This document shows positions 1 to 7,306 of a stretch of DNA of 16,222 nt, one piece after another. A program made the position numbers and the translations under genes. Source of the DNA: Pseudomonadaceae bacterium UBA5811 (GTDB taxonomy: Bacteria > Pseudomonadota > Gammaproteobacteria > Pseudomonadales > Pseudomonadaceae); contig DIDB01000240.1 of the NCBI GenBank assembly GCA_002417905.1, forward strand, positions 1-16,222, in the 5' to 3' direction. Under the pieces are notes generated by a model, which worked only from the letters and a program-made list of their open reading frames with translations, was not told the DNA's origin and searched no databases. Positions within the stretch are counted from its first letter, which is position 1. Each line of letters begins with the position of its first letter.

Positions 1-1030
1 TTTGCAACCCCATGACAAAGGGCAGATCGGGAATGGGCAGGACCGCATCATACCCGCTATAGTTCACACAGTCTTTTTCCGTCGTGACCTGCACACCGGG
101 GAAGGAAAGGCCGAAAAGGCGGACAAGTGTGGAAGACACCACAAGTAAAACCTGCGCCCCCTGCGCCACCATATCGGGCAGGTAGCGGATGAACTGGAGC
201 GCATCCCCCAGCCCCTGCTCCTGATAGAGAACAATTTTTCTGCCCTGCAAAGGCGCGCCTTTTTGCAGGCGCGGCAGGGCCAGATACCCACTGACCGAAT
301 CTTCCACCAGACTTTCGCGCTGGCGAAAATACGGCGCCCCTTCCGCAAAATACCCGGCCTTGAACAGGGCCGTAGCATACCCAGTGCAGAAGGTCGGGTT
401 GGTGGGGTTCATCTCCAGCGCCTGCCTGTACCATGGCAGGGCCTCCTGCGAGCGGTTCAGGCGTTGGAGCACACACCCCATGTTGTTGAGCAGCGAGGCG
501 GTGGCGGGCCTGCCCTCCCTGAACCATGCCTCCAGCACCGCATGCCCTTCACGCGCGTAGCCCGCCTCCAGCAGGGCCACGGACAGATGTTCGCAGGCCT
601 GAGTATGGAGTTCGGGGTGGTTTTGCATGATGTCGGCAAAAATGTGCAGCCCTGCGCCAAGGTCCCCCTTGCCCACAAGGGCCGAGGCCAAAAAGACCTT
701 AAGCCCGTGCAACTGGGGCATGGCCGCCAGCACCTTGGCCAGCACGGCCACAACAATATCGTACCGTGTGGAATAGGTTGACAGCACATCCGCCCCGGCC
801 AGGAGCAGGGGCAGGTTTTCCTGATGTGCCGCCATCACGTCCAGCACCAGCCGCTCGCCAGCTACAGGCTGCTGCACGGCAAAAATTTGTGTGGCGAGCG
901 CCTTAAGCCCTTCGGGCGTGGGGTTTTGTATCAGGGCCTGCCGCGCCTCCCACAGCGCCTCCACGGTCATGCCTTTTGGCAGCCTTATGGGCGCTGTATC
1001 TGCTGACGGGTCCATTGGGTGGTCCACCAT
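1..1030 (-). CDS. TPR-repeat glycosyltransferase (GT9-like), 3' end beyond window
   Basis: The reading frame is open from ATG at 1030 to the left edge (343 codons, no stop), so the C-terminus is missing. The first 160 or so residues are alpha-helical with no motif I recognise. Around residues 165-235 there is TPR-like sequence (LLNNMGCVLQRLNRSQEAL, then PWYRQALEMNPTNPTF). From about residue 260 a GT-B-type domain begins, with YQEQGLGDALQFIRYLPDM, the glycine-rich loop typical of TPR proteins with a heptosyltransferase-like (GT9/GT41-related) domain. Such proteins are thought to transfer sugars to glycans or proteins; donor and acceptor are unknown here. The start is uncertain: an in-frame ATG at 1015 is an alternative, and neither has a convincing ribosome-binding site. 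The gene begins 20 bp after the stop of the preceding ORF, whose tail is the end of a similar enzyme, so this is a tandem pair. It uses ATA, AGG and CAA codons that are rare in the rest of the window. Confidence 0.8.
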   Translation of the reverse strand, partial: MVDHPMDPSADTAPIRLPKGMTVEALWEARQALIQNPTPEGLKALATQIFAVQQPVAGERLVLDVMAAHQENLPLLLAGADVLSTYSTRYDIVVAVLAKVLAAMPQLHGLKVFLASALVGKGDLGAGLHIFADIMQNHPELHTQACEHLSVALLEAGYAREGHAVLEAWFREGRPATASLLNNMGCVLQRLNRSQEALPWYRQALEMNPTNPTFCTGYATALFKAGYFAEGAPYFRQRESLVEDSVSGYLALPRLQKGAPLQGRKIVLYQEQGLGDALQFIRYLPDMVAQGAQVLLVVSSTLVRLFGLSFPGVQVTTEKDCVNYSGYDAVLPIPDLPFVMGLQ

Positions 1031-1050
1031 TACTTGCTGTATTCCAAGGC

Positions 1051-1329
1051 TCAGGGTGAGGGCACACACCCTGCCTGCCCCGACGGGTGTGCTGCGTGCC
1101 ACTGGGCAACCCACGCACGCAGGGCCTGCGCCATACACGCCAACGCAGGCCCGAACGAACGCTCCTGCGGGCGGAAAATACGCATTGTGGGGTACCACAC
1201 GGAGGTCTCTCCCATATCCCCCCACCTCCAGCACGCATCCCACCGGCTGAGCAGCCACACGGGTTTGCCCAGAGCGCCCGCCAGATGCAGCACCGACGTA
1301 TCAACCGAAATCACCAGATCCAGATTTTC
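1051..1329 (-). pseudogene. 3' fragment of a second TPR-glycosyltransferase gene, fused to mprF
   Basis: These 92 codons after the ADTAALI word encode the C-terminal part of the GT-B fold of TPR-glycosyltransferases: ENLDLVISVDTSVLHLAGAL, GKPVWLLSRWDACWRW, then SVWYPTMRIFRPQE. The VDTSVLHLAGALGKP segment is the family's nucleotide-sugar-binding stretch. The sequence runs in frame with mprF and ends in TGA at 1051-1053. The 5' part of its own gene (TPRs and first Rossmann half) is absent from the window. The next gene, 20 bp downstream on the same strand, is a TPR-glycosyltransferase of the same type, so this fragment and that gene appear to be two members of a tandem cluster. The WLLSRWDACWRW wording reminds me of Acetobacteraceae homologues; that is memory, not a search. 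Confidence 0.75.
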
Positions 1330-3918
1330 AATCAGGGCGGCGGTATCGGCCATGGCCACCAGCGGATCAAGGCCGGCCGGTACGGCCAGATAACAGGGCT
1401 CCCAGTCGGGCAGGAATTTCTCCTTGAACTGGCGCAGCCCCTGGAAGTTGTAGAACGGTTCACCCCGTTCGAACACCAGGGCGCCCAGCCGCTGGGACAG
1501 CGGTGCGCCCCGGCGCGGCTGCAGTCCGGACAGCGGTGCCATGCCCAGGCTGAAGAAACGGAAGCCCCGGGCCTTGAAGTGCAGGATCAGGCCGAGCATC
1601 AGGAATTCCATGGTCAGCCGGGGCGCCCGGGGATGCATGCGCATCAGGTCCAGGCTGGCGCTTTCGGCGGTGCCGGTTTCCAGCAGGTTGGCAAAACCCA
1701 CGGCCTGGCCCTGGTGGCGGACGATGACGATCCGGAAGCGGTTGAGGTACTCCGGGGTAAAGCGGCCGAGGGAAAAGCCCTTTTCACGGACCGGCTTGCC
1801 CTGCAGCCAGGCATCAGAAATCATCCGCAGCTCGTCCAGCGGGGCCTGGCCGGCCTCGTGGAATTCCAGCTGCAGGCCATCGCGCAGGCCCTTGTTCCAG
1901 CGGTAGCGCAGGTCGCGGGTTTCCTTGCTTTTGTGTTCAAGGTCAAAGCGCTGCAGGTTGACCCGGGCTTCTTCACCCAGCTTCACCGCAATCAGTCCGA
2001 TGTCCATGTACAGCGGCAGGTTTTTCGGGCGGACCTGGTAGAACACCGGGCGCGAATGGTACTGGTCGCACAGGTCACGGAACTGCCAGACCAGTTCGGC
2101 CCGGGCCCGGGCCGGGCCGACCGGGTCAAACAGGGCAATCAGGCTGCGGCCCCGGCGGGCATACATCAGAAAGGCCGTGCGCTCGGCGTTGAACAGCAGG
2201 GCCTTGTCGCCGCTGAGAGCCAGACCGCCTTCCGGCTGGCTGGACTGGTGCAGGATGGCTGCCGCCTGGTCTAGGTCCGCAGCCGTGGGCAGCGGCACCC
2301 TGACCGGCCGGGCGCGCAGCAGCCAGGTCAGGATCAGGGCAGCCAGCAGCACCACGCTGCCCAGCACGGCGCGCAGGCCGCGCGGGGCGTCGCCCTCCAG
2401 GGCGAACTGCCACCACAGCCGGTTGCTGTAGGGTACGCCCTGGTAGGCAAACAGCAGCAGGCCGATGGAGGCGATCACCACGCAGCTGGTGGCCAGCAGA
2501 TACAGCGGGGCCAGCGGCTGTTCGGTCAGCCGGCTGCGCCGGTAAAAGGCCGGGCGGAACAGTGCGAGCAGGGCGGCCAGGCTCAGGGTGATCAGTGATT
2601 CTTCCCAGTCAAACCCCTTGAGCAGGGCCAGCAGGGCACCGGCCAGCAGGGAAATCATGGTCAGCAGCCAGGCCGCCGACAGCCGCCGCCACAGGCCATT
2701 GGCCAGCACCAGGCAGAACACGCCCACCAGGCTGGCCACAAAGTGCGAGGCGTTGATCAGCCACCGGGGTACCAGAAAGCTCAGGGCCTGCAGGCGGGTA
2801 TCAATCGAGGGGGTGACGCCGGAAAACAGCAGCACGCAGCCCACCAGAAACACCAGCAGGGCAAGGATGGGGGCCGCCAGCCCGGAGAGCCGCTGCACCC
2901 CCTGCCGGGCGCTGACCAGCCGCCGGGCTTCGGAAAACAGCAGGATCAGGCAGGCCAGCAGCAGCGGAATCAGGTTGTAGATCAGCCGGTATACCAGCAG
3001 GGCAGCGGCCAGCGGTGCCGCACCCAGCTGGCCGGCAAAGACCGCCAGCAGCACGGCCTCGAACACCCCGACGCCACCGGGCACGTGGCTGAGCACGCCA
3101 GCCACCAGCGCCAGGATATACACCAGCAGGAAGCTGATAAAGGGCGGGGCTTCAGGCAGCAGCACATAGAGCACGGCGGCCGAGGCCACCACATCCAGCA
3201 CCGAAATCACCAGCTGCCAGCCGCTCAGTCGCCAGCCGGGCAGGCGCAGTTTCAGCGCCCGCCACTGCAGCAGCACGGCATCAGGTGCCGGTCGCTCCAG
3301 GGGTTTCCAGCGGAGCAGCAGCAGGGCGGCCAGTCCGTACAGGCCGAGCAGCAGCCCGGCCAGCGCGGCGACTCCGTCGCGGGAAAGGTGCAGGGCCGCG
3401 GAGGCGGCCGGCAGATCCCACAGGGCAGCCAGCGCGGCCAGCAGGGGCAGCACACAGCCCAGCGACAGCCCGGCAAACAGCGACATCCGCAGCACATCCC
3501 GCGAATCCAGACCGTGGCTGGCGTAGCGGCGCAGGCGCACCGCGCCCCCGGAGAGCATGGCCAGCCCCACGGCATTGCCCACGGCAAAGGCACAAAAACC
3601 GCCCACCACCAGCTCGCGCCAGGGCAGGCGTGCTCCGGCAAAGCGGCAGGCCGACCACTCGTAGCCGAGCATGGCGGCAAAGGCGGCCAGGGTCAGCAGT
3701 ACGGCCGCCAGCAGGGCGCTGCCCGAAACGGCGGTGACCGCCTGGAACAGGGTCTGGGTGTCTATGTCCCGCAGCAGCCGGTAGCAGGCCACCAGCGCTA
3801 GGCTGAATACGCCAAACACCAGCAGCAGACCCGCCGTCCGGCGGTATTGCTGGAAACGTTGTGACCAGGACAAGGCGGGAGAAGCAGAAACAGGTGTCGA
3901 AGGGGAAGGTGTTGTCAT
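1051..3918 (-). CDS. mprF: MprF phosphatidylglycerol aminoacyltransferase/flippase, with C-terminus replaced by a glycosyltransferase tail
   Basis: A 955-aa ORF starting at ATG 3918. Residues about 28-530 form a large polytopic membrane region (many Leu/Ala-rich helices), matching the LPG-synthase flippase domain and its membrane extension. Residues about 545-850 are the cytoplasmic DUF2156/LPG-synthase C domain, with GGLALSGDKALLFN, LIALFDPVG and LPDWEPCYLAVPAGL. MprF transfers an amino acid from a charged tRNA (Lys or Ala; I cannot tell which) to phosphatidylglycerol and flips the product outward, lowering surface charge and resistance to cationic peptides. MprF proteins of this group normally stop shortly after the ADTAALI-type segment. 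Here residues 864-955 are instead an unrelated glycosyltransferase tail (DLVISVDTSVLHLAGALGKP). The catalytic part looks intact, so the enzyme could work if the fusion is real, but the join may be artificial. The gene is divergent from the phosphoglycerol transferase at 4192. Confidence 0.85.
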   Translation of the reverse strand: MTTPSPSTPVSASPALSWSQRFQQYRRTAGLLLVFGVFSLALVACYRLLRDIDTQTLFQAVTAVSGSALLAAVLLTLAAFAAMLGYEWSACRFAGARLPWRELVVGGFCAFAVGNAVGLAMLSGGAVRLRRYASHGLDSRDVLRMSLFAGLSLGCVLPLLAALAALWDLPAASAALHLSRDGVAALAGLLLGLYGLAALLLLRWKPLERPAPDAVLLQWRALKLRLPGWRLSGWQLVISVLDVVASAAVLYVLLPEAPPFISFLLVYILALVAGVLSHVPGGVGVFEAVLLAVFAGQLGAAPLAAALLVYRLIYNLIPLLLACLILLFSEARRLVSARQGVQRLSGLAAPILALLVFLVGCVLLFSGVTPSIDTRLQALSFLVPRWLINASHFVASLVGVFCLVLANGLWRRLSAAWLLTMISLLAGALLALLKGFDWEESLITLSLAALLALFRPAFYRRSRLTEQPLAPLYLLATSCVVIASIGLLLFAYQGVPYSNRLWWQFALEGDAPRGLRAVLGSVVLLAALILTWLLRARPVRVPLPTAADLDQAAAILHQSSQPEGGLALSGDKALLFNAERTAFLMYARRGRSLIALFDPVGPARARAELVWQFRDLCDQYHSRPVFYQVRPKNLPLYMDIGLIAVKLGEEARVNLQRFDLEHKSKETRDLRYRWNKGLRDGLQLEFHEAGQAPLDELRMISDAWLQGKPVREKGFSLGRFTPEYLNRFRIVIVRHQGQAVGFANLLETGTAESASLDLMRMHPRAPRLTMEFLMLGLILHFKARGFRFFSLGMAPLSGLQPRRGAPLSQRLGALVFERGEPFYNFQGLRQFKEKFLPDWEPCYLAVPAGLDPLVAMADTAALIENLDLVISVDTSVLHLAGALGKPVWLLSRWDACWRWGDMGETSVWYPTMRIFRPQERSFGPALACMAQALRAWVAQWHAAHPSGQAGCVPSP
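1330..1353. other. Junction between mprF and the glycosyltransferase block
   Basis: The minus strand here encodes MADTAALI. To the right, everything is MprF-like; to the left, everything is TPR-glycosyltransferase-like. An ADTAALI-type word is expected at this place in both families: near the C-terminus of MprF, and just before the DLVISVDT motif of the glycosyltransferases. The crossover therefore sits in a shared word of roughly 20 nt. Codon usage changes at the same place. Confidence 0.7.
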
Positions 3919-4023
3919 CAGTGGGCCTCAGCTGCGTCTCCATCTTCTAGTGACAAGCCGCTATAAATGCAAGCCTTGCCGGGGGCAGGCCGGCATAACA
4001 GTCTGCCGCCGCTAGGTTTCAGT

Positions 4024-4065
4024 CCGGACGGGCCGGGCCGGAATACCCTGGCCCGGCCTGTCCGG
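4024..4065. repeat. Strong GC-rich inverted repeat between mprF and the phosphoglycerol transferase gene
   Basis: Arms 4024-4039 (CCGGACGGGCCGGGCC) and 4050-4065 (GGCCCGGCCTGTCCGG) are complementary over 16 positions with a single G-T wobble. The 10-nt loop is GGAATACCCT. There is no T-run on either side, so it is not an intrinsic terminator. It lies in the 273-bp divergent intergenic region and would fall in the 5' leader of either gene if transcription starts far upstream. It could be a cruciform, a leader hairpin or a REP-like element; no second copy is visible in the window. Confidence 0.7.
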
Positions 4066-4191
4066 CAAGCCCCGGCCGGGCTGTTCCGGGCCGGAGCCGG
4101 GTTTCACAGGATCTTGATCTGTGTTTTACAGCCCGCACACGGGGCGCATTGCAGACTCCGGCGCATTTTCCCGGTTTCAGGAGCTGCCCCC

Positions 4192-6132
4192 ATGCTGTTT
4201 CGCACGGCGCCGCTGCGCTATCTGTCCCTGCTGGCCGGCTGCTGGCTGCTGGTCTTTACCCTGACCCGGCTGGTGCTGCTGGTGGCCAGCGGGGCGGAGG
4301 CAGAGCCGGGGCCGGGCAGTCTGCTGGAGGTGCTGCTGGGCGGGCTGCTCTATGACACGGGCTTTCTGGCCTGTGCCCTGCTGCCGCTGGCGTGCGGGCT
4401 GTTCTGCTGTCCGGCCCGGTTCTGGGCGTGGCGTGGTTTTCGCGGGCTGCTGGGCGGGCTGCTGGCGTTCAGCCTGTACCTGATGCTGTTTGGCGCCCTG
4501 GCGGAGTGGCTGTTCTGGGACGAGTTTGGCGTCCGCTTCAACTTTATTGCGGTGGATTATCTGGTCTACTCCACCGAGGTGATCAGCAATATCCTGGAGT
4601 CCTATCCGGTCTGGCCACTGCTGGGCGCGCTGGCCCTGCTGACCGGCCTGCTGCTGTTTGTGCTGCGCCGGCCGCTGCGCCGGGTGAGCCAGCAGCCTCC
4701 GGCCAGCCTGCGCCAGCGGGGTCTGGCGCTGGGTTTGCTGCTGGGGCTGGCCCTGCTGGCCGTAACGGGGCTTGACCAGAACTGGCCGCGCACGGGCTTT
4801 CACAACCTGTACCAGCAGGAGCTGGCCAGCAACGGGCCCTGGCAGCTGTTTGCCGCCTTCCGCAATAACGAGCTGGACTATGCCCGGTTTTACCCGACCC
4901 TGCCGGCCGGCGAAGTGGCCCGCCTGCTGCGGGCCGAACTGGCGGAGCCTGGTGTCCGTTTTACCGGCCGGCAGCCGCTGGACCTGCGCCGCCAGATCGA
5001 TAATCCGGGGACGTTCCGGCCGCTGAATATCGTGCTGGTTACGGTCGAGAGCCTGAGTGCCCACTACCTGGGACGGGGGCTGACCCCAAATCTGGACCAG
5101 CTGCGCCCGCAGAGCCGCTATTTCAGCAACCTGTACGCCACCGGCACCCGTACGGACCGGGGGCTGGAGGCCATCACCCTGTCGGTGCCACCGACACCGG
5201 GGCGATCCATTGTCAAGCGGCTGGGCCGGGAAAGCGGTTTTGCCAGTCTGGGCCAGCAGCTGGTGGCACGGGGTTATGACAGCGTGTTTCTCTATGGCGG
5301 GCGCGGTTATTTCGACAACATGAATGCCTTTTTCAGTGGCAACGGTTACCGGATTGTTGACCAGACCAGCACGGCGGAAGCGGATATCCACTTCCGGAAC
5401 GCCTGGGGCATGGCAGACGAGGACCTGTACCGGCTGGCCCTGCGCGAGGCGGATGCCGACTGGCAGCAGCAGCGGCCCTTCCTGCTGCAGCTGATGACCA
5501 CCTCCAACCACCGGCCCTATACCTACCCGGAACAGCGGATTGATATTCCCTCCGGCACGGGCCGGCACGGTGCGGTGAAATACAGCGACTGGGCCCTGGG
5601 CCAGTTCCTGGCGGAGGCCCGGCAAAAGCCCTGGTTCAGCCAGACCCTGTTTGTCATTGTTGCCGACCACTGTGCCGGCAGCGCCGGACGGGAAGACCTG
5701 CCGGTGGCCAACTACCATATTCCGCTGTTTATCTATGCGCCCGGGCTGATCCGTCCGGGTGACGAGGCCGGACTGGCCAGCCAGATTGATCTGGCGCCCA
5801 CCCTGCTGGGCCTGCTCAATCTGGACTATGTATCCAGTTTTTTTGGCCGCAACCTGCTGCAGGACAGCGGCCTGCCCCCCAGGGCCCTGGTGGCCAACTA
5901 CCAGCACTTGGGCTTGTTTGATGGCCAGGATCTGGCCATTCTCAGTCCGGGCCGGGCACCGCGCCGCCATGAGCAGGCGCTGGGCCGGAGTCTTGAGCAG
6001 CCGGCTGGTCTGCAGGATCCGCTGGTGCGGCGGGATATCGCCTGGTATCAGGCGGCCAGCCATGCCTATGGCCACCATCTGCTGGACTGGGCACCTCCTC
6101 CGCCCGGTCCGGCCACGGATGCTGCCCGCTGA
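4192..6132 (+). CDS. LTA synthase-family phosphoglycerol transferase (membrane-anchored sulfatase fold)
   Basis: A 646-aa protein. ATG 4192 is chosen because AGGAG lies 8 nt upstream (4179-4183) and the N-terminus then begins directly with a membrane helix; a longer frame reaches back to 3967 but looks non-coding there. Membrane helices lie at roughly residues 10-32, 45-75, 84-108, 140-158 and 176-194, followed by a periplasmic alkaline-phosphatase-superfamily domain from about 275 to 565. Visible active-site elements are VTVESLSAHYLG (Glu286, metal), TGTRTDRGLEA (Thr319 or Thr321 as nucleophile), SNHRPY (His440) and VADHCAG (Asp492-His493, metal). Enzymes of this family (LtaS, OpgB/MdoB and relatives) move phosphoglycerol, or sometimes phosphoethanolamine, from phospholipid to a surface acceptor. 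In a Gram-negative the acceptor may be periplasmic glucan or LPS; which one cannot be read from the sequence. It is divergent from mprF, which also uses phosphatidylglycerol. A terminator follows at 6216. Confidence 0.88.
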   Translation: MLFRTAPLRYLSLLAGCWLLVFTLTRLVLLVASGAEAEPGPGSLLEVLLGGLLYDTGFLACALLPLACGLFCCPARFWAWRGFRGLLGGLLAFSLYLMLFGALAEWLFWDEFGVRFNFIAVDYLVYSTEVISNILESYPVWPLLGALALLTGLLLFVLRRPLRRVSQQPPASLRQRGLALGLLLGLALLAVTGLDQNWPRTGFHNLYQQELASNGPWQLFAAFRNNELDYARFYPTLPAGEVARLLRAELAEPGVRFTGRQPLDLRRQIDNPGTFRPLNIVLVTVESLSAHYLGRGLTPNLDQLRPQSRYFSNLYATGTRTDRGLEAITLSVPPTPGRSIVKRLGRESGFASLGQQLVARGYDSVFLYGGRGYFDNMNAFFSGNGYRIVDQTSTAEADIHFRNAWGMADEDLYRLALREADADWQQQRPFLLQLMTTSNHRPYTYPEQRIDIPSGTGRHGAVKYSDWALGQFLAEARQKPWFSQTLFVIVADHCAGSAGREDLPVANYHIPLFIYAPGLIRPGDEAGLASQIDLAPTLLGLLNLDYVSSFFGRNLLQDSGLPPRALVANYQHLGLFDGQDLAILSPGRAPRRHEQALGRSLEQPAGLQDPLVRRDIAWYQAASHAYGHHLLDWAPPPPGPATDAAR

Positions 6133-6215
6133 TTTGACAGTTTCTTTATCGATTCCTGGCATTTTGCTGACGGGGCGGAGTACAGACTGGCCCGGCACGT
6201 GAAAAGACATTCCGC

Positions 6216-6249
6216 AGGCCGCCACTGATCCCCAGGCGGCCTTTTTTTT
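6216..6249 (+). terminator. Rho-independent terminator after the phosphoglycerol transferase gene
   Basis: Stem AGGCCGCC (6216-6223) pairs perfectly with GGCGGCCT (6235-6242) around an 11-nt loop, and eight Ts (6242-6249) follow. It lies 84 bp after the stop codon at 6132, the right place and orientation to end that transcript. On the minus strand the hairpin has no T-run after it. Confidence 0.85.
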
Positions 6250-6334
6250 GCCCGACACTTTTTTGACCCGACCCTCACAGGATACCGACGGCCGGACCGG
6301 CAGACTGCAGGCCGTTACACCATCATCTCCAATT

Positions 6335-6368
6335 GGGGGCACCCTGGCCGGGTGCCCCCCTTTTTTTT
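6335..6368 (+). terminator. Second rho-independent terminator, plus orientation
   Basis: Stem GGGGGCACCC (6335-6344) pairs perfectly with GGGTGCCCCC (6350-6359), loop TGGCC, then C and eight Ts (6361-6368). The T-run touches the stop codon of the convergent transglutaminase gene (6368-6370). It points the same way as the terminator 86 bp before it. For minus-strand transcripts the hairpin is followed by AATTGGAG, not a U-tract, so it would not act as a standard terminator there. It may be a backup barrier, or it may end a short + transcript from 6250-6368. Confidence 0.8.
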
Positions 6369-7306
6369 CAGGGGCTGCCGAACAGCCCGGCCAGTTCTGG
6401 CCAGCTGCCGGCCTCGCTGGCCGGGATGACCGTGACCCGGACTTCAGGATCATGGCTGCCTCCACCCAGCACCACGCCGCGCAGGGGCGATACGTCGGCA
6501 AAGTCCCGGCCCCAGCCGAGGGTAATGTGCTCCAGCTCCGGCTGCAGATTGTTGGTCGGATCAAAATCCACCCAGCCATGCACCGGACAGAACACTGAAA
6601 CCCAGGCATGGGAGGCATCAGCGCCAATCAGCCGGGGCTGGCCCGGTGGTGGCCGGGTCAGCAGGTAGCCGCTGACATAGCGGGCGGCCAGGCCCCGAGA
6701 GCGCAGGCAGGCCAGCATCAGGTGGGCAAAGTCCTGGCAGACCCCGCGCCGCCGCTCCAGTACCTGCAGCAGCGGAGTGGCCACCTGGGTGGCACTGGGG
6801 TCAAAGGTGAATTCGCTGAAGATTTTTTCCATCAGCGCCTGGACGGCTTCCAGCAGCGGCCGGGCGCGGCTGAAGCAGTCCTCACCAAAGGCGCTGAAAG
6901 CCTGCTGCAGATGCACATAGGGTGACTCGAAGCGGTAACGGATCGCCTCGAACAGCCGGTTATCCACCGGCTTGCCGGTGTAGCCCAGCGCCGCCCGGAC
7001 CTGCTCCCAGGCCGGGGACTGCTGCGGGCTGAGGCCGGGCCGGCGGAATACCTCCACCTCCAGCCGGGCGGCCACCGCCAGTTCGTCATGAGGGGTTTCG
7101 ATGGCCATCCGGGTCAGGGGATTGCCAAAGGCATCCAGGCCATCCTCCCGGTAGGCCGGCACCGGTCCGATCTCCAGCTGCTGCTGGTGGCAGCGCTGCC
7201 ATAGGCAGGCCCTGGGCCACAGGTGGGCCAGCTGGTAGGCCAGCGAGACCCGGGACGAGTAGTGGTAGCGGGTGTCGTGCAGGACAAGGTAACGGATGCT
7301 GCTCAT
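6368..7306 (-). CDS. Transglutaminase-like cysteine protease-fold protein (COG1305)
   Basis: A 312-aa protein and the last gene of the minus-strand operon. Its ATG at 7306 overlaps the stop of the upstream gene in an ATGA (7303-7306), which implies translational coupling. The N-terminal part (about 5-90) matches the bacterial transglutaminase N-terminal beta domain (YLVLHDTRYHYSSRVSLAYQ). The catalytic domain spans about 150-255, with the triad visible as Cys190 (RRGVCQDFAHL), His233 (GADASHAWVSVF) and Asp249 (GWVDFDPTNN). There is no signal peptide or membrane helix, so it is probably cytoplasmic. Relatives can hydrolyse or transfer amide bonds; in this conserved operon type the substrate is unknown. 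It is paralogous in fold to the N-terminal domain of the gene at 9857. Length and motifs are complete, with nothing broken. Confidence 0.9.
   Translation of the reverse strand: MSSIRYLVLHDTRYHYSSRVSLAYQLAHLWPRACLWQRCHQQQLEIGPVPAYREDGLDAFGNPLTRMAIETPHDELAVAARLEVEVFRRPGLSPQQSPAWEQVRAALGYTGKPVDNRLFEAIRYRFESPYVHLQQAFSAFGEDCFSRARPLLEAVQALMEKIFSEFTFDPSATQVATPLLQVLERRRGVCQDFAHLMLACLRSRGLAARYVSGYLLTRPPPGQPRLIGADASHAWVSVFCPVHGWVDFDPTNNLQPELEHITLGWGRDFADVSPLRGVVLGGGSHDPEVRVTVIPASEAGSWPELAGLFGSP

Noticed and set aside
1330..1353. Transposon or integrase-mediated insertion at the mprF junction
   Set aside because: No transposase, integrase, terminal inverted repeats or target-site duplication is visible around the junction; the switch is a simple in-frame join.
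1087..2274. Long + strand ORF (395 codons) opposite mprF
   Set aside because: Gln/Pro/Arg-rich low-complexity translation caused by the GC-biased codons of mprF on the other strand; no domain or ribosome-binding site.
3967..4191. 75-residue N-terminal extension of the phosphoglycerol transferase
   Set aside because: The frame is open but the sequence resembles non-coding GC-rich DNA and contains the 4024-4065 hairpin; the start at 4192 has a good AGGAG and begins at the membrane helix.
4177..6627. 816-codon minus-strand ORF
   Set aside because: It is antisense to the phosphoglycerol transferase, crosses both terminators and the end of the transglutaminase gene, and its translation is Gln/Pro/Arg-rich with no motif.
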